Part shown: positions 18,200 through 26,626 of the stretch, piece by piece | Layout: every line of letters begins with the position of its first letter | Numbering within the stretch: the first letter of the stretch is position 1 | Assembly: GCF_036014015.1 (NCBI RefSeq) | Contig: NZ_CP107905.1 | Span: 62,001 to 126,000 of the forward strand | DNA: 64,000 nucleotides | Origin: Streptomyces sp. NBC_00457 | Lineage (GTDB): Bacteria > Actinomycetota > Actinomycetes > Streptomycetales > Streptomycetaceae | Reading direction: 5' to 3' | Program-made: the position numbers and the translations under genes | The notes under the pieces: generated by a model | What the model was told of the DNA's origin: nothing | The model's database searches: none | What the model saw: only the letters and a program-made list of their open reading frames with translations

Positions 18200-19575
18200 G
18201 TGAAGAAGCGTATCGGGTCGTACCCGCACGTCCGCATCGAGGGCGGCGGCCGGGCGGTGGTCTCGCAGGCCGGGGCGTGCTGCTGGTCGAGACCGTCCGC
18301 AAGGCCGGTTTGGACACCGCGATATCAGCGGTGCTGACGCCGTGGCGGAAGGCTCGGGCGGTGCACGACCCGGGCAAGATCCTGCTGGACATGGCCCTGG
18401 CGGTCGCGCTGGGCGGGGACTGCCTCGCGGATGTCGCCATGCTGCGGGCCGAGCCGGCCGTGTTCGGGCCGGTGGCCTCCGACCCGACGGTCTCCCGCCT
18501 CATCGACACCCTCGCAGCCTCCGGAGAGAAAGCCCTGCGGGCCATCCGTGCCGCGCGGGCTGAAGTCCGCCAGCACGTCTGGCGGTTGGCCGACAGGGAA
18601 GCGCCTGATGCGGGCGGGACGGTGACCGTGGACCTCGACGGGGTGCTGGTGATCGCGCACTCGGACAAGGAGGACGCCGCACCCACGTGGAAGCGAACCT
18701 ACGGCCACCACCCGCTGATGGGGTTCGTCGACCACGGAAGCGGCGGCACGGGTGAACCGGTCGCGGCCCTGCTCAGACCGGGCAACGCGGGATCGAACAC
18801 GGCCACCGACCACATCACCGCCGCCCAACTGGCCCTGGCCCAGCTGCCGAAGAAGTACCGGCGCGGACGCCGGACCCTGATCCGCACCGACTCCGCGGGC
18901 GGTACTCACGACTTCGTCGCCTGGCTCGCTCAGCGGGGACGGTGGCTGTCCTACTCGGTCGGCATGGTGATCACCGAGCAGGTCCACCAGCAGGTGCTGA
19001 AGGTTCCGGCATCGGCCTGGACGGCGGCCGTCGAGACGGACGGCGAGATCCGCGACGGCGCCTGGGTCGCTGAACTCACCGGCGACGTTCTGGACGGCTG
19101 GCCCAAGGGCATGCGGCTGATCGTCAGGAAGGAACGACCGCACCCCGGGGCCCAGTTGCGGCTCACGGATGCGGACGGCATGCGGCTGACCTGTTTCGCC
19201 ACCAACACCTCGGGCCGACCGATCGCCGAGCCCGAGCTCCGTCACCGGCTGCGGGCCCGGGCCGAGGACCGCATCCGCGCCGCCCGAACCACCGGCCTGC
19301 GCAACCTGCCCCTGCACCGCACGGCCCAGAACCGGATATGGCTGGAGATCGTGCAGATCGCTCTCGACCTGCTGGCCTGGATGCCGATGCTCGCCCTGAC
19401 CGGCAAAACCAGACTCTGGGAGCCCCGCCGACTACGGCTCCGCCTGTTCACCGCAGCGGGACAGCTCGTGACCACCGGCCGTCGGCGAATCCTCCGCCTG
19501 GCCCGGCACTGGCCCTGGACCGATCACATCACCGCAGCCCTCGATCGGCTCACCCAACTGCCCGACCCTGGCTGA
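18200..19575 (+). pseudogene. IS1380-family transposase with a single-base frameshift near its start
   Basis: Translation from the GTG at 18200 gives KKRIGSYPHVRIEGGGRAVV, the expected N-terminus of Streptomyces IS1380 transposases. The frame is then lost at about 18275-18279 (QAGA followed by a one-base deletion), and VLLVETVRKAGLDTA continues in the next frame to 19575. The long part carries family motifs VTVDLDGVLVIAHSDKED and RTLIRTDSAGGTHDF. A longer frame opening at 18130 joins the main part but begins with an unrelated peptide. The mutation probably inactivates the enzyme unless recoding occurs or it is a sequencing error. Confidence 0.8.
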
Positions 19576-19742
19576 CCAGCAGATTCCCCGTCCCTTCGAC
19601 AGCACCTCAACACCCGGAGCAGTGGAATCCGGCGCCATCCCAAGGCGACACTCGGGTCTTCGGCCTGCACAGCCTCAGCCCACGGCACAAAACGGCCCAC
19701 CGACTCCGTCGGCGGACCGTCACGAAACTTCGAGGCTAGACA

Positions 19743-19797
19743 CCCTCCCCCGCGCGGTTCGCAAATCTCCTGCGTATCCCCGCCGGGCGGGGGAGGG
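19743..19797. terminator. Long-loop inverted repeat before the tRNA-like sequence
   Basis: CCCTCCCCC (19743-19751) and GGGGGAGGG (19789-19797) are perfect 9-bp complements separated by 37 nt. They lie just after the right side of the IS1380 element. This could be a weak terminator or a remnant of an element end. Confidence 0.3.
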
Positions 19798-19802
19798 CCA
19801 AA

Positions 19803-19921
19803 CCCCTTGTAGCTCAGTCAGGAAGAGCAACACCAAGTGTGTGAATCTCAAACCCTTCCTTGGGATTGATCTTTGAACAGATTCATACGCGGGAGACCCC
19901 AGTTCGAGTCCGGGCAAGGGG
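19803..19921 (+). tRNA. tRNA-like sequence with an aberrant, enlarged anticodon region (probable pseudo-tRNA)
   Basis: CCCCTTG and CAAGGGG pair as a perfect 7-bp acceptor stem. TAGCTCAGTCAGGAAGAGCA is a canonical D-arm and AGTTCGAGTCCGGG a near-canonical T-arm with one mismatched stem pair. The middle is about 65 nt instead of ~22 and folds as a long hairpin: GTGTGAATCTCAAA pairs with TTTG, then a 3-nt bulge, then AGATTCATAC. No 7-nt anticodon loop can be drawn and no CCA is encoded. It may be a decayed or rearranged tRNA, or an attachment-site relic. Confidence 0.4.
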
Positions 19922-20072
19922 ACTGCTCGCCCCGGTGGAACACGGTCCAGGACAGCCCGAGCGCCCGCCGGGGCGGGCGCAACGCCCCGTGGGGTGGTCT
20001 GTGCCCACGTGCTGAACTCGTCTCCGCCGTCGCCCGGCCACCGCCGGGGGCCAACTGCCGCCATGCCTGCTC

Positions 20073-20288
20073 TCACGAAAGTTGAATAGGCTCCCACCCG
20101 TAGGGACCCAAGATCCTGTCCACTTCGTGCCGTTCCGCGAAGGGTGACCAACAGCGCGGGCAGGGAAGGCTGTCAGTGCCGCAGCGTACGGTCAGTGAGC
20201 ACACCGTCCATCTGGACGAAACCACGGCTCGGCGACCATCGACTGTCAGTGGGCGCGGGTACAGTGCCCCCGCGCATTTGCGGGGCAA
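20073..20288 (-). CDS. Small Cys-rich hypothetical protein or fragment
   Basis: The frame of up to 71 aa ends in SLPCPRCWSPFAERHEVDRI followed by LGPYGWEPIQLS, which reads like real protein with a CPRC knuckle and a preceding Cys pair (VCSLTVRC). Starts are TTG at 20288 or GTG at 20225; neither has a convincing ribosome-binding site. It may be the end of a truncated gene. I do not recognise the family. Confidence 0.35.
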   Translation of the reverse strand: MPRKCAGALYPRPLTVDGRRAVVSSRWTVCSLTVRCGTDSLPCPRCWSPFAERHEVDRILGPYGWEPIQLS

Positions 20289-20660
20289 CGGATTCCGCCC
20301 ACTTCACTGGGTGAACATCCGGCAAATCAACCCAAAGTTAACCGCTCGGGTGTGCCTTCCCTCACCCTCTAGAGTGTGTGATGTGCGTCACTCAAAGGGT
20401 AAAAAAGGGGTGCCAACCTGGGCTGTTACCGGATAAGCAAGATCAAACTACGCAGATCAACATGTGGCTACACGATGCACAACCACAACAACGCAAGGCA
20501 AGATGGGGGCATCGCCGTACCCGAGTGTGATCGTCGCCACAAAGGCGGCCTCTGGCTTGCGTACGCGGCGGTAACCGCATTCGGAAATACGGAAGGCCCC
20601 ACCCGACGCCGGCCAAGCATCCAAGTGAGGCCCTCCCTCAGCACTCCGTCTGCAGCGCGG

Positions 20661-20680
20661 CCCCGACCATTAGGTCGGGG
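20661..20680 (-). terminator. Terminator hairpin of the 46-aa gene
   Basis: CCCCGACC-ATTA-GGTCGGGG is a perfect 8-bp stem with a 4-nt loop, about 10 nt beyond the stop codon of the small gene at 20690-20830. Confidence 0.6.
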
Positions 20681-20689
20681 CTCTTCGCG

Positions 20690-20830
20690 TTACATCGGCC
20701 CGTAGTCCCGCACGATCTTGTAGACCGTGAAGACGACCGGCCCCAGCCAGCGGACCGCCCGTCGGTGCGGCGGAATCCGCTTGCTGCAGCAGCGGCAGTG
20801 CCCCTCTGGCTTCTCGTTCTTGTCGGCCAT
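20690..20830 (-). CDS. 46-aa protein with a CRCC motif
   Basis: The ATG at 20830 opens a 46-codon frame: MADKNEKPEGHCRCCSKRIP, then PHRRAVRWLGPVVFTVYKIV and RDYGPM. It is basic, with a HCRCC cluster that could bind a metal, and a hydrophobic C-terminal half. A perfect terminator hairpin right after the stop and weak GGGGTG pairing upstream support a real gene. Function unknown. Confidence 0.55.
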   Translation of the reverse strand: MADKNEKPEGHCRCCSKRIPPHRRAVRWLGPVVFTVYKIVRDYGPM

Positions 20831-21290
20831 CGGGATCTATCACCCCATTCCGTGGGACCTACGGATTTCGTAGGTCCGGTGGTTGGGTCCACATCCTTCG
20901 TGGACTCCGCGGGAGGCACGAGTGTTCGCGGACCCCTGGGGTGACTGATTGCAGAGCAGCGTACCCGCACGGTGCGGAATCCGTGGGGCCGTCAACTTCC
21001 CCTCGCCGCAAGGCGAGCGAGGCACCGCGTGCCGCGACGGACGGCTGCACGGGGCACGCATCCTCAACTTCGCGCGATCACGGCACTCTTACCTGCAACG
21101 CCCCCTGGGCGTACGTCCGGAACGGAGTGCCAGTTCCCTTTGAAGGAGTCGCCTATCTCACACAGGAATGCCAGATTCCGAGTGAACCGTCAGGCTCGAA
21201 CGACCGTATTAATATGACTAGTTGGGTCACGCGGTTGCGGAACATGGCACCGATGCGGGTACAGGGCTCCCGCCGAGCCCGGTGCCACAG
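20831..21290. other. Gene-free stretch
   Basis: I see no convincing gene here. There are short GC-rich repeats of the TCCGTGGGACCTACGGATTTCG kind that read as imperfect palindromes around 20850-20875, and open frames lack actinobacterial codon bias or start signals. Confidence 0.4.
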
Positions 21291-21926
21291 CTACAGGTCA
21301 TGCTGGCGGACGGCCGGCCGGGGGAGTTCGGCAAGAACGGCGTTCGCCGCGTCGGTGAAGCGCTGGAGCTGGTCGCCGGACTCGTCCTTCAAGTGGTTCC
21401 AACCCTCCATGTCGAGGGGCTCGTACTGGGGCACGGACTCGGGCACCAGCCTGTGCGTCATGTCGTCGTACATCGCCCGGACGTACGTCTGGACGGTCTT
21501 CTGGAAGTCGGTGGCGGCCGGCACGAGGGCAGGCACCATCAGCCGGATGTGCGCGACCGTGTTGTCCAGGGCGGCCATATCCTCGGTCATCCCGCGGTAC
21601 AGCACATCTCGGGTGCTGTCGTGCAGGTCGTGGCGCACGCGGGTGCTCGCATCCCTGTCCGCCCGGACGGCGTCCACCCTCGTTTCGACCTCGTCGAGCT
21701 TCAGGAGGGTCTTGGTGGCCTGCTGGAGGAAGCGGAGGCAGGCGTCGGCCCGTCTGTCCCGCAGCCAGTGAGCGTGTTCCGCCACCGACTGGTCGAGTGC
21801 CTGCTGCCGCATAGCTTTCGTGTTCATTCGGGACGTCAGCAGCCCGCCCCCGATTGCCGCCAGCGACACCACGCCCGTGACCACCGAGGCCGCGACAGCC
21901 GCCATTCCCGCATCCATGGCCGCCAT
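21291..21926 (-). CDS. Membrane-anchored helical protein of unknown function
   Basis: From the ATG at 21926 (or 21917) the 211-aa protein has one N-terminal membrane helix (VAASVVTGVVSLAAIGGGLL), then SRMNTKAMRQQALDQSVAEH and a long helical domain. The basic residue-rich stretch after the helix with WLRDRRADACLRFLQ recurs in the truncated protein at 57536 (SSRSNRMRWARDQQIAEQQ), so both belong to one Streptomyces family with a short extracytoplasmic tail and a coiled cytoplasmic part. The HEPN-type gene lies immediately upstream in the same direction and its coding end touches the region before this start. A functional link is possible. Confidence 0.6.
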   Translation of the reverse strand: MAAMDAGMAAVAASVVTGVVSLAAIGGGLLTSRMNTKAMRQQALDQSVAEHAHWLRDRRADACLRFLQQATKTLLKLDEVETRVDAVRADRDASTRVRHDLHDSTRDVLYRGMTEDMAALDNTVAHIRLMVPALVPAATDFQKTVQTYVRAMYDDMTHRLVPESVPQYEPLDMEGWNHLKDESGDQLQRFTDAANAVLAELPRPAVRQHDL

Positions 21927-22066
21927 ACTGCCGTGCTGTCGCGCCCTCTGCGGCGTAGGCCGGGCGATCGCCCCAACGCCCGCCGTAGCTTCCGGTTCAT
22001 CCCGGAGCTCGATGTTGTCCCGGAAGCCGTTGGGGACGCGGCCGCGGAAGGTCCGCGGGAGGCGTG

Positions 22067-23440
22067 TCACCGAATGTGGCCACCAGCGCGCAAGACCGCC
22101 TCCAGCGCCGGGTACCGGTAGAAGCTATCTCCCTCCTCGGCCATGGACTGAACCTTAGAGAGGAAGGAGACAAACTCCGCGGGCTGCGCCAAGCCCAGAT
22201 GCGCCGTGTTACGGAAGAGCGCCACGGCAAGGTCGGGCATCTGGGCGGCGGTGCGGCACTCGTGGTTGCCCGCCCACGTCGTCAACGCTGCCCGGAGATC
22301 GTCGATGCCGAGGAAGACGCCGTGCTGGACAAGGAGTTGACCAGCTTGCTCCCCGGTACGCCAGCTTCCGGCTACCTCGATGAACCTCAGCACTGCGGGG
22401 ACGAAGTACGGGTGGGGACGCGTTGCCACCACGTTCATCCGATGCAGCTCGGGAAGGTCAGCAAAGCGTTGTTCGAGCGCGGGAATTCGTTCCCTCGCGT
22501 AGCTGCTGCTGACGACCGCCAGGCTTGCTGCGATGTCGGCGCGAAGAGGTTCCCAGGTGGCAGAAGTAATGCTCCTGGTCAGCAAACCTTGAAGCCGCTC
22601 ACGGAGTGGTTCGTCCACCATTTCCCAGAAAAAATCCTGGTCACAGAGGCGGATGAGTGCGCGAAGCTGTGTCTCGCCGTCGAGTGTCTGGAAGTTTTCA
22701 CGCTGTCCAGCTATGGCGGAACGGACAAGCTCTCTGTCGCGTTGCGCGAACGCGAACAGCACGAGGGCGGACCTGTTGGCGTACTCGATGGCCGCCAAAC
22801 GTCCATTGGGATCGAGTTCGCGTAGGGCGTGCTTCGCGGCGAGCTTGGCGATGTTGCTGCGGGCAGCTTTGCGTACGCGGTCGAAGAAGTTGGTCTGGAT
22901 GTGGGACACCACCGGTACGAACGAGGGGTCGCAGGTGTAGTCGAGAAACGCGTCCAAGATCTTCCCGCCCTGGGTAGCGGGATGGGTCAGCAGCGTTGCC
23001 AGCGCGACCGCGAGGTGTCCGCGGGCGACTTCGGGGCGAGGCTCGTAGACCTCGCTGAAGCTGCGTAGTGACGGGTGTACGCAGAGGTTGCGGTCTTCGC
23101 GGATGCGTTCGAGTTCTCGCTGGCCGATCGAGTCGATCAGCTCGAAGTCAACTGCCTGGGTCAGCAAGCTGGCTTCGATGTTTTGCATCGCGCGCACGCC
23201 GTCGGGCGTGATGCCCTTTTCCCGTGCACTCATAATTTCGGTGCGGAATGCGATTGCCCCGGCATCGCCGTTGTCGGCGAGTTGGATGAGTTTGGTGATG
23301 ATGTCCGCCGTGACCGCCGTCCAGGTTGCGGCGATGCTTGCGCGGATGGCGCCGGAGTTGTAGCAGCGCCATGCTTCCTCTGCGAGCGGCCGCGTGTCCG
23401 GGTTCCGGACTTGCGCTATCAAACTTTCCAGGTCCGCCAC
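22067..23440 (-). CDS. HEPN-domain protein, putative RNase
   Basis: The GTG at 23440 has GAGGAG 6 nt upstream and gives 457 aa; an ATG at 23446 sits directly on that site, and a GTG at 23500 is also in frame. The N-terminal ~150 residues look like a HEPN domain: WRCYNSGAIRASIAATWTAV and ERIREDRNLCVHPSL, whose R-N-L-C-V-H matches the catalytic R-x4-H RNase motif. The rest is a helical repeat-like region (about residues 160-457) with no known motif. HEPN RNases are common abortive-infection toxins. The downstream membrane protein may be a partner. Defence function is inferred. Confidence 0.65.
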   Translation of the reverse strand: MADLESLIAQVRNPDTRPLAEEAWRCYNSGAIRASIAATWTAVTADIITKLIQLADNGDAGAIAFRTEIMSAREKGITPDGVRAMQNIEASLLTQAVDFELIDSIGQRELERIREDRNLCVHPSLRSFSEVYEPRPEVARGHLAVALATLLTHPATQGGKILDAFLDYTCDPSFVPVVSHIQTNFFDRVRKAARSNIAKLAAKHALRELDPNGRLAAIEYANRSALVLFAFAQRDRELVRSAIAGQRENFQTLDGETQLRALIRLCDQDFFWEMVDEPLRERLQGLLTRSITSATWEPLRADIAASLAVVSSSYARERIPALEQRFADLPELHRMNVVATRPHPYFVPAVLRFIEVAGSWRTGEQAGQLLVQHGVFLGIDDLRAALTTWAGNHECRTAAQMPDLAVALFRNTAHLGLAQPAEFVSFLSKVQSMAEEGDSFYRYPALEAVLRAGGHIR

Positions 23441-23899
23441 CGGCATCTCCTCGTAGTCGCACCCGAGTGTCCCAGGAAGTGCCCGGCCGAAGTTCGACAC
23501 CCGACGACCGGTACATCTGATCGATCGGCACCATGATGGAGGGCCTCGTCAACGCGGGCCCTTCATTTCGTGCGTCACATATCGACTCCGTGTCCGCTGA
23601 CTTCGACGGCCGGTGCCTCGTGCCCCGGTTCGGGGCGCTGGACCACGACGGGCTCGTCGCGGCAGGTGCGCTCGGCGCCTCCATCTCGCGAGTGCTGTTA
23701 GTTCTCGTGGGCAGAGCCACATGCCTAACTTGCCTTACGCCTCTCCAAGACGTTGACCTGTAGAGACACTTGACAGCACTAGATAACGACGACCCACGCT
23801 AAAAAGGGCCTGACACGCCCCGATATCGGTCGGCGGTCGCACGGCGCCCGACCAAGGGATGATGCAGGGGTGGGGGCCGCGACCAAAGTTGCAACAACC

Positions 23900-24090
23900 G
23901 CTGGCCAATCCCATGTTTGAGCTACTTGCGGACGCGGGAGACGTCCCCCGATCTGGCCGTAGCTGGTCGACGAGCGGCGTAAACACCCACCCGGTCCCGA
24001 ACGGGCTCCTCCGGCAGCGGCAACAGCAGCGGTCGCTTGGCCTCGAAATACTCGTCGATCGTCCCCGCCTGGGCCCGGTTCCGCACCTAC
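23900..24090 (-). pseudogene. Degenerate IS21 istA fragment
   Basis: The minus strand encodes AQAGTIDEYFEAKRPLLLPL, the characteristic middle of IS21-family IstA transposases. After it VFTPLVD and YGQI appear in shifted frames, so the remnant is short and frameshifted. The rest of 23441-24097 holds no gene that I can support. Confidence 0.6.
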
Positions 24091-24097
24091 GGTTTGG

Positions 24098-25225
24098 TCA
24101 GACCGGCAGGCACCAAGCGGGTCCGTCGGGCTCCCCAAGCCAGACACGTTGCGTGCCGTCGGCCCCCACGGTCATACCGAACTCGGACTGTGGGGGTGCT
24201 CCGGCAGCCTGCCAGATGGTGAGGGCGTCCTCTACGGCGTCCCACAGGTGCAGGGGGCCGTGCTGGTGCACCTGCCACCCGTTTCCGGCGGGTTCGGTCC
24301 ATGCCTGTGAGCCGGTGGCGACGTCTACGAGGATCACGCCGTCGCCGGTGGTCATGAGTTCGGCGGAGGGCGCGGCGAGCTGAGCAAGGAACTGTCCGGT
24401 CCAGTCGTCGAGAAGGCCGGGGTCCAGGCGGGCGGGGCGGGTGTTGCCTGGGTGCTGGTAGTAGGTGGGGCGTGGCGGGCGTTCGTGGGGGCGGGCGAGC
24501 ATGTAGCCGATCTGGTCCCCGGCGAAGTGGCCGGTGGCGGTGCCGTCGTCGTGGACGGTGAGGCGGATGAGGCCGGAGGCGAGCATCCACCCGCTGATGG
24601 TGGTGGTGATGGTTCCGCCGTCGCGTACCTGGTACAGCCAGGCGGGAGGGATGTGCCGGACGGCGCAGGTCGCAACGATTGCGTCGTAGTCAGCGGCGTC
24701 CTGGTGCCCGGCGAGTCCGTCGCCGGTGATGAGCGTCGGGGAGTATCCGGCGGCGTGGATGTGGTCGGCTGCGGCAGCGGCAAGGTGCGGGTCGTATTCG
24801 ATGGAGTACACGTTCTTGTCGCCGACGCGGTGACAGAGGATGGCGGTGGAGTAGCCGGTGCCGGTACCGATCTCCAGCACCTTGTCATCCTCGCGGATGC
24901 GCGCGAGGTCGAGCATGCGCACGATCAGTGAGGGCAGGGTGCTGGACGAGGTGGGGCGGCCGGCCAGCGGTCCGGGGGCGTCCGCGGCGGCGGTGCCGTC
25001 GATCTGGGTGACCCACGTGGTGTCTTGGTAGACGAGGCGAAGCCATTCGTCGTCGCCGGTCGTATGGCGGTGTACGGGCTCCCACTGGGTGCCGGACGGG
25101 CGGAACACCGTGTCGTCGAGGAAGAGTTCGCGTGGGACCGCTTCGAGAGCATCACGCCATGCGGAGTCTTCGACAGGGATGGCTGCGGCGAGGGTGCGGC
25201 GGAGCTGGGCCGGGTCGTCGGTCAT
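24098..25225 (-). CDS. Methyltransferase of an ATP-grasp (graspetide) RiPP system
   Basis: The ATG at 25225 overlaps the stop of the ATP-grasp gene (ATGA) and gives 375 aa. The first ~220 residues are a PCMT-like SAM-dependent fold: RIREDDKVLEIGTGTGYSTA (motif I), VYSIEYDP, LITGDGLAG and YDAIVATCAVRHIP. A C-terminal domain of ~150 residues is typical of the methyltransferases that accompany ATP-grasp peptide maturases. Related enzymes methylate an Asp side chain of the modified peptide to form aspartimide or isoaspartate, and this is the inferred role here. It is the third gene of the precursor-ligase-methyltransferase operon. Confidence 0.88.
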   Translation of the reverse strand: MTDDPAQLRRTLAAAIPVEDSAWRDALEAVPRELFLDDTVFRPSGTQWEPVHRHTTGDDEWLRLVYQDTTWVTQIDGTAAADAPGPLAGRPTSSSTLPSLIVRMLDLARIREDDKVLEIGTGTGYSTAILCHRVGDKNVYSIEYDPHLAAAAADHIHAAGYSPTLITGDGLAGHQDAADYDAIVATCAVRHIPPAWLYQVRDGGTITTTISGWMLASGLIRLTVHDDGTATGHFAGDQIGYMLARPHERPPRPTYYQHPGNTRPARLDPGLLDDWTGQFLAQLAAPSAELMTTGDGVILVDVATGSQAWTEPAGNGWQVHQHGPLHLWDAVEDALTIWQAAGAPPQSEFGMTVGADGTQRVWLGEPDGPAWCLPV

Positions 25226-26187
25226 GTGTGGCCTCCGTGCTGAAGCTGATCGGCGAGGGCGACGGTGATCGGTGCGGTGATGTGGTCGGGGAACCATGCC
25301 CATTGGCCGTTGGGGTTGCACTCGTACCAGTGCCACCGGCCATGGGCGTCGAGGCCGAAGTCGAATGCGCCGAAGACCAGGCCGAAGGCGTCGAGGTAAG
25401 CGCGTACCCCTTTGGCGACCTCGGGCGGGACGGTGATGGGGGTGTAGGTGAGCTGGTCGTAGTGGCGTCGCCAGTCGACACCGGGCGAGCCGTCGATCCG
25501 GACGGCGAACAGGTGCTCGCCGACGGCGGTGAGGCGGATGTCGGCGGTCTTGGCCACACGTTGCTGGAAGAGGTGCGCGGTGTGCCGTATCCGGTCGTCG
25601 ATCTGGGCGGGGGTGACGTCGTCGATCCACACCGTCAGCGCCCGGCCGTCACCGTCGTCGTAGTCGGTTTCCCGCAGCGGCTTGTACAGGACCGGCCCGT
25701 GCTCGGCCGCGAACGCGCGGGCCTGGTCGGGGTCGTTGGTGATCAGGGTGGGAGGCACGGTCAGCCCGCAGCGGGCAGCCGTCGCCAACTGCGCCGGCTT
25801 GTACTCCGCGTCCCGGTTGCGCCAGGGGTGATTCAGGTAGTGGGCGCCGGGGAGGGCGGCGAGGATGCCGCCGAGCCCATAGCGGGCCTCCTGCACGGCC
25901 CAGCGGGCGGTCTGCTCACTCATGGCGAGGTCGGCGGTGTAGGGGGTGGGCCGCCGCCAGTACACCGAGCGCACGCTGTCCAGGTCGAGACTGCGCGTCT
26001 CAGTGGTCAGGGTGCCGCCGGGCCCGTTGCTGTCGAACACTGCTGCCGCGGTGACCGTCGTGGGGAAGTCTCCGGGGTCCAGGCGTACCACGGGCACGCT
26101 GCGCCGGTTGAGTTCGGTGATCACCTCGTCGGCTGTTGCGTCGTCCAGGCGGGTGACGACGAGGACGGGCGGCCCACCCGTGGCCAT
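25222..26187 (-). CDS. ATP-grasp ribosomal peptide maturase (graspetide ligase)
   Basis: The ATG at 26187 overlaps the precursor stop. The 321-aa protein has the length of the SAV_5884-type ATP-grasp maturases. Visible ATP-grasp features are SVYWRRPTPY (N-terminal domain), GPVLYKPLRETDYDD (ATP-binding Lys), QQRVAKTADIRLTAVG and GAFDFGLDAHGRWHWYECNP with the metal-binding Glu/Asn pair. Such enzymes use ATP to link acidic side chains to Thr/Ser hydroxyls or Lys amines in the core peptide, giving ester or amide rings. It acts in the cytoplasm on the 87-aa peptide encoded directly upstream. Confidence 0.9.
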   Translation of the reverse strand: MATGGPPVLVVTRLDDATADEVITELNRRSVPVVRLDPGDFPTTVTAAAVFDSNGPGGTLTTETRSLDLDSVRSVYWRRPTPYTADLAMSEQTARWAVQEARYGLGGILAALPGAHYLNHPWRNRDAEYKPAQLATAARCGLTVPPTLITNDPDQARAFAAEHGPVLYKPLRETDYDDGDGRALTVWIDDVTPAQIDDRIRHTAHLFQQRVAKTADIRLTAVGEHLFAVRIDGSPGVDWRRHYDQLTYTPITVPPEVAKGVRAYLDAFGLVFGAFDFGLDAHGRWHWYECNPNGQWAWFPDHITAPITVALADQLQHGGHT

Positions 26188-26450
26188 CAGTCGGAGTCTC
26201 CCTGCTGGTCGCTGCCCTGGTCCGAGTTGCCGTCCATGCTGGTCTTCGTCGTTGTCTCCTTCGACGTCTCCGACCGCTTGTGCTTGTCCAGCGTCGGCAC
26301 CAGAGTGCCGTCGGGGTCCACCCACGCGGCGGTCTGCGTCTCGGGGTCGATGACCGCGCGGGCCGCGGGCAGGACTTCAGCGGGAGGGAACGGCTTCATA
26401 CGGCTGACGCCCCAGGGGGTGACCTGATCGTCCGACGCTATGGCCTGCAT
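26187..26450 (-). CDS. ATP-grasp-modified RiPP precursor peptide
   Basis: The 87-aa peptide starts at 26450 with GAGGAG upstream. The leader contains TPWGVSRMKPFPPAE, the PWG...RMKPFP hallmark of this precursor family, and TAAWVDPDGTLVPTLDKH. The C-terminal ~30 residues are rich in Thr, Ser, Lys, Asp and Glu (SETSKETTTKTSMDGNSDQG), providing donors and acceptors for ring formation. The stop overlaps the ligase start, which couples synthesis of substrate and enzyme. The mature product is unknown. Confidence 0.9.
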   Translation of the reverse strand: MQAIASDDQVTPWGVSRMKPFPPAEVLPAARAVIDPETQTAAWVDPDGTLVPTLDKHKRSETSKETTTKTSMDGNSDQGSDQQGDSD

Positions 26451-26626
26451 GGGTCTCCTCGTCTCGGTCGCTCCTACGGTGGCACTCGCCGCCTGGTGCT
26501 GTCAGGACGGCAAAAGGGCCCGCCCCCGGCCGCGCGGCCGTCTTGCCGGGAAGTCCGCGCCTCTGGACGCCAGGGGCGGGGGCTCGGGGGTGCTCAGTGG
26601 CTGGCCGCGTCGATGAACCACGGCGG

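Noticed and set aside
25132..26427. 431-codon plus-strand frame opposite the graspetide genes
   Set aside because: The minus strand encodes recognisable ATP-grasp and precursor proteins with overlapping starts; the plus frame has no motif.
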